In this document: positions 1-11,324 of the stretch, in pieces
How positions within the stretch are numbered: the first letter of the stretch is position 1
Layout: each line of letters starts with the position of its first letter
Assembly (NCBI GenBank): GCA_030035585.1
Contig: CM057461.1
Span: forward strand, 170,139,624-170,203,623
DNA length: 64,000 nucleotides
Direction: 5' to 3'
From: Dugong dugon
Taxonomy: Eukaryota > Chordata > Mammalia > Sirenia > Dugongidae
Position numbers and translations under genes: made by a program
Notes under the pieces: generated by a model
Told to the model about the DNA's origin: nothing
The model's database searches: none
What the model saw: the letters and a program-made list of their open reading frames with translations, nothing else

Positions 1-467
1 CACATTGATAGGATTGACCTATGTTACCAATAATATATTATGGAAATGATGGTGTGTGGCTTCTAAGGTTGGGTCATAAAAGACATTGAAGCTTTTGCCT
101 TGCTCTCTTGGACCGTTCACTCTGGAAGAATCCAGATGCCCTGTCATTAAAACGCTCAAGCAAACCTATAAAGAAGTCCATGGGGTAGAAAACTGAGGAT
201 TCCTGCCAACAGCCATCACAAACTCACCATCCACGTAAGTGAACCGAATTGGAAGCAGATCCTCCAGCTCCTCAAGCCTTCAGATGACTGCAGCTATGGC
301 GGATATCATGACAGCAACCTTGTCAGAAATCTTGAGCCAGAACCACACAGTTAATCCACATCTAGATTCCAGACCCACAGAAACTGTTTGAGATAGTAAA
401 TGTCTATTGTTTTAAGACACTAGGTTTTGGGGTTATTTGTTCTGCAGCAATAGGTAGATAATATAAC
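1..467 (+). mobile_element. MLT1-type LTR (ERVL-MaLR fossil), left end outside window
   Basis: The right end carries the typical MLT1 terminal text, a run like ttgttttaagacactaggtt followed by ttctgcagcaataggtagat. The middle has the expected MLT1 wording around the splice-like and polyadenylation region. No internal retroviral genes are attached, so this is an LTR remnant. MLT1 LTRs predate or accompany the placental radiation, so the copy is very old and degraded. The left boundary cannot be seen. Confidence 0.75.
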
Positions 468-477
468 CCCCTCATCA

Positions 478-691
478 TATGTTGTTGTTAGCTGCCTTCG
501 AGTCCATTTCAACTCATGGTGACCCCATGTGTGCAGAGTAGAACTGCTCCATAGGGTTTTCAAGGCTGTGACCTTTTGGAAGCAGACCGCCAGGGTTGCC
601 TTTTGAGATGCATCTGGGTCCGTTCAAATCACCAACCTTTCAGCTAGTAGTCTAATGCTTAACTGTTTGTGCCACCCAGGGGTTCCTATTA
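478..691 (-). mobile_element. AfroSINE, antisense
   Basis: Reading the minus strand gives a tRNA-like head (ggaacccctgggtggcacaa), a central body, and the family tail that reads gagtc-rich on the plus strand (tcatggtgaccccatgtgtg). It sits directly after the MLT1 LTR end. The copy is full length at about 210 bp but diverged, which suggests an older subfamily. Confidence 0.88.
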
Positions 692-834
692 TCATATACT
701 GTCTCATATTAATTAACTCTTCTTGGAAAGATCTTGAATTCTCAAATACATTGAAAACTGCTTGAAGACAGGTATAATTTCTTATGTTCCTTTGCTCCCT
801 CCACCATGCCCAATACTTTGTACGTATGTGTGTG

Positions 835-1047
835 TATTTTTTTTAAGTGCTGTTGAGTCAACTCCAACTCATGATGACCTCATATGTGTTAGAATAGAAC
901 TGTTCTCCACAGGGCTTACAAGGGCTGATTTTTCATAAGTAGATTGCCAGGCCTTTCTTCTGAGGTAACTCTGGATGAACTCCAACCTCCAGGCTTTCAG
1001 TTAGCAGCTGAGCATGTTAACCATTTGCACCATCCAGGGGCTTCCAG
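835..1047 (-). mobile_element. AfroSINE, antisense, long subfamily
   Basis: This has the AfroSINE tail (ttgagtcaactccaactcat) at the left and a degraded tRNA-Asn-like head (gaagcccctggatggtgcaa on the minus strand) at the right. It belongs to the longer subfamily whose body contains a cctttcttctgagg segment. Confidence 0.87.
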
Positions 1048-2055
1048 AACACTGCATTTAACCAATAAGCACATCTCTCAGCTGAGGGTTAACTTCATGG
1101 AAACTTTTGTCACAAGCAAAACACTTGAGAAAAGCTGAATTTGAAACCATTTTTGGAGCCATTCTTCTTTCTTTCCCACCCATTTCCCTGCCTCTCTGTT
1201 GTTGCTTGTTGGCTTCTGAAATGTAGGTCACCTCTAATGGCGTGACCTAATTAGGAGATGTAATTTAACGGAAAAAAAATAAAGCAAATCCTCTGAGATG
1301 GCGGATTTGAAACAAAGAAAGTGGTTCTTTCATTTTTTGTTTTTAGCAATAGCTTCCCTACTAAAGTTACCCTCTCCCCACCCCCAAGCTACACAATTTG
1401 TAAAGCACAAGGAAGAAAGGTAGAAATGAGTTCAGAAGCAGCTGGAAATGATGAATTTATAATGATCACAGAAGGAGGAAGTCTAAGCTTTACTTCACTA
1501 AAGTGACTCTGTGGGGCTGCTTCTTGGCAGCACAATAAGTGGGACTTTGGAGGAAGAAATATCGATGGTGCTGGTACAAAGCACTGTAGATGCTTGGGAT
1601 GGGAACAGACCTTATGGCTCCTCTAATCCAGCCCCTCTGGAAATGCCATGACACCTGTTGTGTTTGTAACACAATAAAATGCCATATACAAAGATTCTAA
1701 ACAATAGAGAGTTTTTTCCTTCATACATTTGCACTCTTGTTTCAGAGAAGAGAAAAAGGATAAGTAAGCTAAGCAGATTTTAAGGGTTCATTATAAAATT
1801 AACTTCCAGGGGATGTCATTGGGCCTGGTTGGATTCAGTCCATCTCCCTCACCTCTTCCTCTCAGATGCATGATGCTGGGTTCCTGTAAAATGCTTAAGT
1901 GCTTTCTGAATCACCCCAGAAACACTTAACTACACTGATCATAACTGAATGCATTATTAATTCTTTCTTTGAAAACTGATGTTTCATGTTTGTCATTAGA
2001 TGATTCCATTTATCCATCTAATAAAACTCAAAAGCCTACTATGTGCATGATCTGC
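1048..2055. other. no gene seen; mostly unassigned unique DNA
   Basis: I recognise no repeat or exon. Positions 1200-1300 contain a compact block with gcgtgacctaattaggagat that could be a conserved regulatory element, but nothing in a single sequence proves it. Confidence 0.4.
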
Positions 2056-2059
2056 CTAA

Positions 2060-2230
2060 TTGCTGACACTTATTAAGGTGAATGCTATTATTATTCCCAT
2101 TTTCCAGAGACTCAGAAAGGTTAAGTAACTTGCCTAAAGTCACAAAGCTAAAAGAAGGTGAAGCCAAGAAGCAAATCCAAGGCAGTCTGACTACAGAAGC
2201 TATATTCTTAATTCCGATATTACTTTAAAT
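2060..2230 (-). repeat. MIR SINE, antisense
   Basis: The block ttattcccattttccagaga followed by ggttaagtaacttgcctaaa is the reverse complement of the MIR core. It continues through a degraded tRNA-like part ending near attctta. Ancient mammal-wide SINE. Confidence 0.8.
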
Positions 2231-2634
2231 TAACTATAAACTATCTTCTTCCCCCACCTGGGATCAATGAGCGTTTCCTGTGCAAGCAGCATGTTCTATT
2301 TCTCTCTTCAAGTGCCTTCCTAATTGCAAGCAAGAAAGAATCGCAGTCATTTTTAGGCTTCTTTCCACCCCAGCACACCCATGGGAGATGTCATTTTCAA
2401 TGTTACCGAACAGGGGATTCTGATATGCCTTCCCAACCCCCACCTTCTATTAAGAATCAATACCCTAGAATTGAGGAATTCCACTCCCAGCATAACAGAG
2501 TGAGGAGTTCTGTGAATCTGCTCCCCAGCACAACAGGCAGTTTTAAAAAACATTTAAAATCTACATTAAAAAAAAAAAAAATCATTTAAAGTAATTATGT
2601 AAGTATAAAAGAGAACATAAATGCATATGTATTC
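2231..2634. other. no gene seen; unassigned DNA with an A-rich stretch
   Basis: It contains a short A-tract near 2565-2585 and otherwise nothing I can assign. An open frame on the minus strand here has no recognisable domain. Confidence 0.35.
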
Positions 2635-2635
2635 C

Positions 2636-2680
2636 TGGAGCCCTGGTGGTACAGTGGTTAAAGCACTTGACTGCTGTTTT
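2636..2680 (+). mobile_element. AfroSINE head fragment
   Basis: The text ggagccctggtggtacagtg is the AfroSINE 5' end. It stops after about 45 bp, where the LTR-like repeat begins, so the rest of this SINE copy is absent. Confidence 0.75.
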
Positions 2681-2945
2681 AGGCTGGGTTTTCTAGAGAT
2701 GCAAAACCAGTGAAGCATATATACAGAGAGAAAGAGAGACAGAGAGATTTATATCATGGAAATGGCTCATGTGGTTGTAGAGGCTGGAAAGTTCTACATC
2801 TGTGGGTCAGGTTGGAGGCTTCTCCTGATTCCCAAAACTGCATGGCTGACAAACTCAAGATCAGCAGGTAAGACAGCAGGCTTCTGGTTCACAGACGGTG
2901 GAGGCCGACAAATCCCAAGATCAACAGGTATGTCAGCAATCACAT
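2681..2945 (-). repeat. LTR-like repeat fragment (probably ERVL/MaLR type fossil)
   Basis: The start ctgggttttctagagatgca, the AG-rich tract (gagagaaagagagacagaga) and the following 'atggctcatgtggttgtagaggctgg' style wording match an abundant mammalian LTR-like repeat that reads on the minus strand and ends in ...ctctagaaaaccc. It contains loosely repeated units around 'aagatcarcaggta'. No internal genes. The family name is uncertain. Confidence 0.45.
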
Positions 2946-3072
2946 AAAATAACATGTATTTAATCTAGTGTTGGGTCTATAACATATAGAAATGTAATAT
3001 ATTTGCCAATAATAGCACAGGTAGGTGGGAGCAAAGTTGTATTGGGCTAAGGAAATGATTTCAGATGGTAAC

Positions 3073-4230
3073 ACTTTCAAGACCCATGGGACACATGGTG
3101 TCCTACCCACTTTTTATGCCTCTGGAGTTCTTTAGAAAGGAGGTAACCCAGTTTTGATGCATTTAGCCTCAGGATAGGAGCCTTTTGAAATGTGTGAAAC
3201 TCAAAAATCCTGAGTAGGAGCCTCATTTTCTTTTTTGTAGATTGAGCATTGTCTTAGGAGATGTCTCTCAGATGCGTGAATTCTCTAAACTTTTAACAGG
3301 TTTGCCTTTATTCCTGTGACATAAGCCTCTTCATTATGTTTCCCAGTTACTGTGTTCCTGTAAGAATGTACTTATTGCAAGAATAAGCTATTGCCAGTCT
3401 TCATTCAGTCATAGCGGCCATTTTTTTTTTTCTTCTTTTATTCCATTCATTGTTTCCAAGTGTTACTGGCTTTCTTTGTTCCTAGCTTCTGAACAGTAAA
3501 TAATGCCTTTACAATAAGGAATAATACATTGTAGTGGTACTTTGCAAGAGATTGGAACTCCTATAAGTTATTCTTACCCTGCTTCCAAGTGTAGCAGGTG
3601 AAATGCACAGCTGTGAGCAGTTCTGGGGTATTCCAGGGCAGCTGTTTCTGCTTCTTAGCTGTTAGTACTGCCTTTGTTGTAATGAAGAATACATAGTAGT
3701 GGTAATTTTCCTGAGATTCAAATTTCGTTAGTTTTATTTATTTTGCCTCTAAGTACTACTTTTGCAACAATGAATAAAGAATTGTAGCGGTAATTTTCCC
3801 GAGATTAAAAAAAATTTACCTTTGCTTTATTTATTTGGGCTGTAAATACTGTTTTGGTAGTAAGGACAAACACATTGTACCATGTTTTGAAAAGTCTGAT
3901 GAAAAATAATAAAAAGGCTAAGAAGGAGAATAGAATAAAATGTATGTGCAGTCATTGCCAGATGCCTTCATGTTTTACCTCATGTTTTGCAAATTTTCAA
4001 GAAATAAAATTTTAAAAAAGTTAAAAGCTCCATTTTATCATTGACTCATATTGGTAGGATTTACACCATCCAGGGGCCACTGGAACATATGTGATCCCAG
4101 ATAATGAGTATCAAAAACCATAACTCATAACAAAAATTCTGAATTGGCCCTTTAATCAGTATGGCTTCATTAGTTAAAACACATAATATCAACAAAAAGT
4201 CAAAGGAGAAAATAATTGTGTCTTGAAAGG
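3073..4230. other. Unassigned 1.16-kb block inside L1, short inverted ends
   Basis: L1 text on the left ends with gatggtaac and L1 text on the right resumes with caactcaaacc, so this looks like an insertion. Its ends carry an exact 10-base inverted repeat, ctttcaagac at 3074-3083 and gtcttgaaag at 4220-4229. It encodes no visible protein and includes tandem units at 3485-3900. It could be a non-autonomous DNA element of a family I do not know. Alternatively the L1 adjacency may be misjudged. Confidence 0.4.
3485..3900. repeat. Diverged tandem repeat, unit about 92 bp
   Basis: Four related units can be seen, each with a 'taatac/tagtactgcctttg' start followed by 'aataa...acattgtagtggta' and 'cgagatt'. 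Starts lie near 3490, 3660, 3750 and 3842. The spacing between the last three is about 90 to 93 bases. The first and second are separated by an extra 80 bases or so. Confidence 0.55.
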
Positions 4231-5783
4231 GACAACTCAAACCCACAAGAACAAATTAAGAAAACCAGAAATCATAAATAAGAAGGTGAATAGCACAAAA
4301 AGGGGGAAAGGAAACACCTCTATATGGGAGTAACATTTGTATATCTCACTGAAATTACGTTAATATAAATCTGAAGCTGTTTCTGATAAATTAAGATGTA
4401 TATGGTAAGCCTTAGAACAGCCATTAAGGAAATAACTCAAAAGAATAGTGAAAAACTAATTAAAATGGTACATTAGAAAATATTCACTAAATACAAAGGA
4501 AACCAGTTAAGGAGGGATTAAGGAACAAAGACATGAGATATATAGAAAATAAGAAGTAAAATGGTTGACATAAATCCAACTATATCAATAATAGCATTAA
4601 ATGTGAATTCATGAAATAATTTAATTAAAAATCAGAAATTCTTAGACGAGGTAAAAACATAAGATCCAACTCTATGCTGTCTATAGGAGACATAGATACA
4701 AATAGATTGGAAGTAAAGGGGTGAAAAATGATATATCGTGCAAACAGCCACCACAAGAAAGCTGCAGTGGTTATACTAATATCAGACATAATAGACTTTA
4801 AAACAAAAAAAAGTTACTAAAGATAAAAAGGAACATTTTATAATGATAAGAGGGACAATCCATGAGGAAATACAATAATTCTGAATATATGCACCTATCA
4901 ATAGAACACCTAAATACATGACAGAAATTAAGGGAGAAATAGACAATAATAGCTGTAGATTTCAATACACCACTTTTAATAATGGATAGAACAACTAGAT
5001 AGAAGATTAATAATAGAAGACTTCAGCAACACTATAAACCCACTAGACCTAACAGACGTCTATAGAACATGTCTCCCAACAACAGCAGAATACAGATTTT
5101 TCTCAAGTGCATATGAAAGATGATAAAACAAACCACACTAAAGTTCTAAAAAATATATATAATACAAAGTATCTTCTACAATCACAGTAGAAAGGAATGA
5201 GAAATCAATAACAGAAAGAAATTTAGGAAACTCTCAAATATGTGGAAATTAAACAACACACTCCTAAATAACCAATGGGTCAAAGAAAAAGGAAATTAGA
5301 GAATACTTTGAGATGAATGAAAACGAAGCTATAATATACCAAACCTTATGGGGTGCAGCTAAAGCAGTGCTTAGAGTGAAATCTGTAGCTTAAATGCTTA
5401 TATTAAAAAAAAAGAAGAAAGACCTCAAATCAATAACCTATCCTTCCACCTTAAGACACGAGAAAAATAAAAGCAAATACACCTAAAGCAAGTAGAAGGA
5501 AGGAAATAACAGATTAGAGTGGAAAATAATGAAGTAGAGAGAAGAGAAGCAATACAGAAATTCAGTGAAGCCAAAAGCTGCTTCTCTGAACAGATTTACA
5601 AAATTGACAAAATTTTAGCTAGATTGACAAACAAAGAAAGCCAAATTACTAGAATCAGAAATGAAAGAGGAAACGTTACTACCAACCTTACAGAAAGAAA
5701 AAGGATTATAAATGAATAGTATGAATAATTGTATGCCAATAAAATTAGACAATTCAAATGAAAGGGATATTTTCCTAAAAAGA

Positions 5784-5979
5784 TTACCTCATTGCCATCG
5801 AGTTGATTCCAACTCATAGACACCCAAGTAGGGCAGAGTAGAACTGCCCCATAGGGCTTCCAAGACTTAAATCTTTATGGAAGCGGACTACCACACCTTT
5901 CTCCCATGGAGCAGCTGGTGGTTTGGAATCACGGACCATCCCGTTATCAGTCAAGCGCTTAACCACTGTGCCACCAGGG
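5784..5979 (-). mobile_element. AfroSINE, antisense, inside L1
   Basis: It reads cattgccatcgagttgattc at the left and ccactgtgccaccagggc at the right. It is flanked by a 10-base target duplication with one mismatch: cctaaaaaga at 5774-5783 and cctagaaaga at 5980-5989. Confidence 0.92.
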
Positions 5980-6304
5980 CCTAGAAAGACACAACCTACC
6001 AAAACTGACTCAAAAAGAAATTGACCATCTGAATAGACCTATACGTCAAGAGATTAAATTAGTAATTAAAAAACTATCCACAAAGAAAAGCCCAGACTCA
6101 GATGGCTCCACTGGTGAATTCTACCAAATATTTAAGAAGAATTAATACCAACTCTTCACACGTCTTCCACAAAATAGAAGAAAATTCCATGAGGCTAGGA
6201 CTTGATACTTGAACCAGACAAAGACTTCACAAGAAAATTATAGACCAGTATTTTTTGTACATAGGTACAAAAATCCTCAACAAAATACTAGCAAAATGAA
6301 TCTA

Positions 6305-6469
6305 CTACTAGAATTACCCATTGCTGTCGAGTCGGTTCCAACTCATAGTGACCCTACAGGACACAGTAGAACCGCCCCACAGGGTTTCCAAGGAGCAGCT
6401 GGTGGATTCGAACTGCCAACCTTTTGGTTTGCAGCCATAGCTCTTAACCATTTCACCACCAGGGCTCTA
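6305..6469 (-). mobile_element. AfroSINE, antisense, short subfamily, inside L1
   Basis: The SINE tail ttgctgtcgagtcggttcca and head (ccaccagggctc) bracket a short-form body. A perfect 12-base duplication aaaatgaatcta flanks it at 6293-6304 and 6470-6481, giving exact limits. Confidence 0.93.
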
Positions 6470-6599
6470 AAAATGAATCTAGCAACATATAAAAAGAATT
6501 ATACACTATTACTCAGTGGAATTTATCCCAGGAATGAAAGATTGGTTTAACATCACAAAATCAATTAACATAATACACTATATCAATAAAATAAAACCT

Positions 6600-6949
6600 A
6601 AAAAAATTACGATTATCTCAATTGATGCAGAATAAATATTTGACAAAATTCGACATTCTTTCATGATAAAAACACTCAACAAACTAGGAATACAAGGAAC
6701 GTTCCTCAACCTGAAAAAGACATCTATGAAAAACCCACAACTAACGTTATGCTTAATGATAAACGACTATGTGCTTTTCCCTAAGATCAGGAACAAGACA
6801 AGGATGTCTGCTCACACCATTTCTATTCAATATTGTACTGGAAGTTCTATCTAGGGCAATTAGGCAAGAAAAAGAAATAAAAGGCATCCAAATTAGAAAG
6901 AAAGAAGTAAAAGTATCTCTATTCACAGATGACATGAAAATCCTAAGGA

Positions 6950-7002
<53 letters not shown>

Positions 7003-7395
7003 TTAGAACTAATAGACAAGTTCGGCAAGATTTCAAGACACAAGATCAATGTTCAACTATCAGATGTATTTCTATACAGTTACAAAGAACAATCTGAAAA
7101 TAAAACTAAGAAAATAATTCCATTTACAATAGCAACAAAAATAATAAAATATTTAGGAATAAATTTAACAAAAGAAATGCAAAGCTTATACTCGGAGAAC
7201 TACAAAATATTGTTGAAAGGAATTAAAGAAGATCTAAGTAAATGGGCAAACATCCCATGTTTACAGAGCAGAAAACTTAGTATTGTTAAAATGGTAATAC
7301 TCCCCAAATTGATGTCTAGATTCAATGTAATCTGTATCAGAATCTCAGCTGGCTTTCTTACAGAAATTGACAAGCCGATCCTAAAATTCATATGA
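6600..7395 (+). pseudogene. L1 ORF2 reverse-transcriptase fragment
   Basis: Translation from 6769 gives 208 residues with the RT motif GTRQGC...[10 protein letters not shown], then SLFTDD at 6919-6933, corresponding to the L1 FADD catalytic box with A changed to T. It continues through the thumb region to KPILKF. The 48-base CA tract between the catalytic box and the LELID segment is a multiple of three, so the frame stays open and encodes His-Thr repeats. Stops before and after show that the complete ORF2 is dead. Confidence 0.85.
6953..7000. repeat. (CA)24 microsatellite
   Basis: A pure 48-base CA run inside the L1 ORF2 fragment, keeping the surrounding frame. Confidence 0.98.
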
Positions 7396-8996
7396 AATTG
7401 GAAGGGAGCCAGAATAGCTAAAACAATCTTGAAAAAGGCAAAATTGGAGGACTCACCTTCCTGATTTCAAAACTTACTACAAAGCAATAGTAATCAATAA
7501 CGTGTGCTACTGATATAAAGACAGAGATATAGATTAATAGAAAAGAATTTAGAGTCCAGAAATAAATCCATGTGTCTCTGGTCAACTGATTTTCAATAAG
7601 GGTCCCAAGACAATTCAATGTGCAAAAGAAACTGTCTTTTCAACAAATGGTGCTGGCAAAACTGGATATCCACCTACAAAAGAATGAAGTTGCACACTTA
7701 ATTCCCACCACATACGAAACTTAAAATGGGTCAAAAACCTAAATATAAGCACTAAAACTTTAAAACTGTTAGAAGAAAATGAGGTAGATCTGCATGCCCT
7801 CAGTTTGACAATGTATTCTTAGATGTGACACCAAAAGCACAAGCAACAACAAAGAAAATGGAAAAATTAGACCTCATCAAAATAAAGAACTTGTCTACTT
7901 CAAAGGATACTATTAAGAAAGTGAAAAGACAACTCACAGAATGTAAGAAAATCTTTACAAATCATGTACCTGGTAAGGTATCCAGAATATATAAAGAACA
8001 CCTAGAATTCAATAATAAAAAGACAAATAACCCAATTTAAAAATGGGCAAAAGATCTGAACAGATTTCTCCAAAGAAGATATGCAAATGGCCAATAAGCA
8101 CATACAGAGATGCTCGACACTGTTAGTCATCAGTGAAATGCATATTAAAACTACTATGAGATACCACTCATGCCTACTAAGATGGCTGTAATTAAAAAGT
8201 CAGATAATAACAATGTTGATGAGGATATGGAGAAATCAGAACCCTCAAACACTGTTGGGGGAAATGTAAAATGGGACAGCTGCTTTGGAAAGCAGTCTGG
8301 CACTTCCTCAAACAATTAAAAATATAGAGTTACAATATGACCCAGCAATTCTAGCCACGAGAATATACCCAAGAAAAGTAAGAATGCATGTCCACATAAA
8401 AACTTGTACCTGAATATTCATAGCAGGATTATTCATAATAGCCAGAAGGTGGAAACAACTCAAATGTCCATCAACTGATGAATGGATAAATAAAATGTCA
8501 TATATCCATACAGTGGAATATCATTCAACTGAAAAAAGAAGGAAGTATTGATACATCCAACAACATGGATGAACCTTGAAAACATTATGCTGAGTGAAAG
8601 ATGTCCGTTAAATAAGATTGCATCTTATATGATTTCGTTTATATGAAATGTCCAAAACAGGCAAGTCTAAAAAGACAGGATGTAAATTAGTAGTTGCTTA
8701 GAGCTGGGATATGGAGGGTGTATGAGTTCAAGAGAATCTGGGATTTATCAAGAAGAAGGATCTGACCACAAGATAGCATTTCACAACAAGCTATTTATTA
8801 GGGTCAGCACATTGGCAGCAGCACGCAGGGGCTAGTCCCCACAACAGGATGTCTTCCAGAGGCCACCAGAAGGGGAAAAGGATATGAAAACCCCTGGGGA
8901 AGCAGAGAAGGGATGGGGGATGGAGAGCTTGGACACATCCTCTTGCAACAAGGTAGACAGTCTGGGTCTGAGAACTCCAAAGGCAGCAGCACCTTA

Positions 8997-9167
8997 CCAA
9001 AAATCCAAAACCAAATCTGTTGCCATCAAGGCAATTCTGACTCATAGTGACCCTACAGAGCAGAGTAGAACTGCCCGCATATGGTTTTCAAGGAGTGGCT
9101 GGTGGATTTGAACTGCCAACATTTTGGTTAGCAGCCAAGCTCTTAAGCACTGTACCACCTGGGCTCC
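8997..9167 (-). mobile_element. AfroSINE, antisense, inside the LTR-like element
   Basis: Tail ttgccatcaaggcaattctg at the left, head at the right (gtaccacctgggctcc). A perfect 12-base duplication agcagcacctta flanks it at 8985-8996 and 9168-9179. Confidence 0.94.
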
Positions 9168-9456
9168 AGCAGCACCTTAGAGTTCTTATAACTATAGTAT
9201 TCTATCTTATCTATGACTAGCAGAGACTGGGTGCAGTTTCATGGGGTATGTAAAGCAGGCAGGCTCTAAGTGGCTAAAAATCTGTTTACTTGGGCTATTT
9301 TTAAAACTATTGGATGTGTACAAATTCAAGTTTGGCGCTGGCAGGGTTTTTTTTTTTTACTAACAGGTTTCAGCTTGCTATGAAGAAGTAAACAACTTGG
9401 GGCCAATATCCGCCATTTTTGACTCATTTATATAACAGCTGGTCAGGAGGTAATAA

Positions 9457-9670
9457 GGAGCTCTGGTGGCACAGTAGTTTAACACTTGGCTGCTAACCGG
9501 AAGTTTGGCGGTTCTAACCCACCAGCTGCTCTTCCGAAGAAAGAGGTGGCAGTCTGCTTCCATAAAGATTACAGCCTTGAAAACTCTAGGGGGCAGTTCT
9601 ACTCTGTCCCCCAGGGTCACTATGAGTCAGAATCGACTTGATGGCAACAGGTTTGGCTGGTTTTTTAAGG
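9457..9670 (+). mobile_element. AfroSINE, sense, inside the LTR-like element
   Basis: Starts ggagctctggtggcacagta and ends atggcaacaggtttggctgg. Body includes the 'tggcagtctgcttccataaa' segment of the longer form. Flanks show only a weak duplication (ggaggtaata / gggagtaac). Confidence 0.9.
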
Positions 9671-10259
9671 GAGTAACGCCACCTGGGTTTGCTTTAAGGG
9701 AGTAATAGCTAAAGAATACCAGATTTCTTTTTCAACTCATGAAAATATTCTAAAATTGACTGTGGTGATGGTTGAAAATACTAAAATCATTGAATTGTAC
9801 ATTTTAAATGGATGAATTGTATTGTATGGAATTACATCTCAATAAAGCTGTTATAAATAAAATTGAAGGACATTTCTGCAAAATATCTGACTAGTACTCC
9901 TCAAACCTGTCAAGGACATTAAAAACAAAAGAAGTCTAAGAAGCTCAACAGACCAGGAGAAGCTAAGGAGGCATGATGACTAAATATAATGTGGTATTCT
10001 GGATGGGATCCTCGAACAGGAAAAGAAAACAAAAAATTAGGGAAAAATAAGTGAAATCTGCATACAGTGTGGATTTTCGTTAATAGTCATGTACCAGTAC
10101 TGATTCTTTGGTTGTGGCAAACGCAGCAAAGTAATGTAAGATGTTAACAACAGAGGAAGCCAGGTGAGGTAAATACAGGAACTCTGTGCTATCTTTGCAA
10201 CTTTTCCGTAAATCTGAAACTATTTTAAAATCAAACCTATATTTAAATTATTAAAAAAA

Positions 10260-10975
10260 AAAAACAAAACACATTAGATCAGTGTTTCCCAACTTCTCTT
10301 AATTCTAAGAGTTAGCTTAAGATGACAGAATTTAGCCTGTCCCTCCTTTGTGGAGAGGCCAGTGAACAATTATGTGTGTTAAGGGTGAATGCTACTGGAA
10401 AGGACTTGGAGAGGAAGGATGACACTGTTTGACACCATTAAAAAGGGAGAAAGAAAGTAGAAAAAAGTGTGGCAAGTGCTGGCATCTAATCTTGGTGGTC
10501 AAACAAAGTTGAGCCTTGATTGCAAACAGGCTCCCATTTAGAAGGGGAGAGAAGTGCAACATAAGAAGAGGGAGGGGAATGGCTGACTGATGGGGGGACC
10601 AGGCAAGGATGTTGCGTATGAAGCCAGCTCCCTACAAGTGGTCTGTGCAGGCACAAAGGCACAAAGAAAGTACCAGAGCCCTCACTCAATGCCCCTCTCC
10701 AGGTCACATAGGTTGTCTTTTTCTTCCCATCAGACAATTCTTTACCATTGTCCCTCCTCACAAACACAAGAAGACATACAGATGACCACAGACTCCTCTT
10801 CTCTCGGTGCTGCCCACCTGGCTAGTGTTCTGCAGGTCATAAGGACTTTGGGAAACGTTTTAGGACATAGCCTTACAGGCATAGCTTATAAGCATAGACT
10901 CCATTGCCAAAACAAGCAAATGTTCAGGATACAGTACTCTAATAAAAATAACAAGACAAGAACATGATCAGAATA
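10260..10975. other. no gene seen; unassigned DNA
   Basis: No recognised repeat. Two overlapping open frames of 93 and 125 codons on opposite strands show no domain, no Kozak-like context worth noting and no splice partners, so I treat them as chance. Confidence 0.4.
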
Positions 10976-10979
10976 TAGA

Positions 10980-11105
10980 AAGGAAATCATTCATTTAGCA
11001 GACACTTATCGAGCATTTATTATAAATATGTCCTAAGCCAGGGGCTGAGGATAGGAACAGTAATGCATTCTCTACCAGTCACTGAGAAACTTACAATCAA
11101 GGTGG
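10980..11105 (-). repeat. L2 LINE 3' fragment, antisense
   Basis: The wording cacttatcgagcatttatta, then aggggctgaggatagg and aaacttacaatcaagg, is the reverse of the L2 3' end region. Confidence 0.6.
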
Positions 11106-11324
11106 GTCTGTATGAAGGCGAGGAGAGAAGGGAGGCAGTGGTTGGGAAGAAAGAAAGAAAATGAAAAAAAACACACCATGCAATGGCAAAGCACTAATAA
11201 TATAGATCTAAGCCAATCTCCTGCTCACCTGCGTGGCAATCTCTTGCGGAAGCTTGAGTCAGAAGTAAAACCACCCAAGGAAGTATGGAGTGTAAAGGAG
11301 GCCTGGGAAGCAATAGGCCTGTCT

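Larger units (their letters stand above)
8740..9715 (-). mobile_element. LTR-like fossil (possibly ERV1) inserted in the L1 3' UTR
   Basis: L1 3' UTR text stops near 8735 and resumes near 9718 (gaaaatattctaaaattgac), so this is an insertion. On the minus strand it reads like an LTR, with a TATA-like tataaatgag near the middle and aataaatagcttgttgtgaa near the end as a polyadenylation region. It carries two AfroSINEs. No internal genes are attached. It is degraded, and assignment to a retroviral class is a guess. Confidence 0.45.
2950..10258 (+). mobile_element. Old L1 (L1M type), repeatedly interrupted
   Basis: L1-like text starts around ctataacatatagaaatgta, is interrupted at 3073-4230, and resumes with cccacaagaacaaattaaga. 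ORF2-type sequence runs from about 4560 (endonuclease part) through reverse transcriptase near 6600-7400 to the C-terminal region near 8500. The element ends with the L1M 3' UTR, in part at 9718-9870 and finally at 10258 with an A-rich tail. Many stop codons and frame changes make it non-functional. It holds an unassigned block, two AfroSINEs, and one LTR-like element carrying two more AfroSINEs. Confidence 0.8.

Noticed and set aside
4044-4085. A further AfroSINE remnant (tgactcatattggt ... caccatccaggggcc)
   Set aside because: It matches pieces of SINE tail and head, but only about 40 bases remain with most of the body absent. It is too short to list with confidence.
6769-7395. 208-codon open frame as a possible intact gene
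   Set aside because: It is part of L1 ORF2, with stops on both sides and a microsatellite in the middle. It starts at an internal Met, not a true start.
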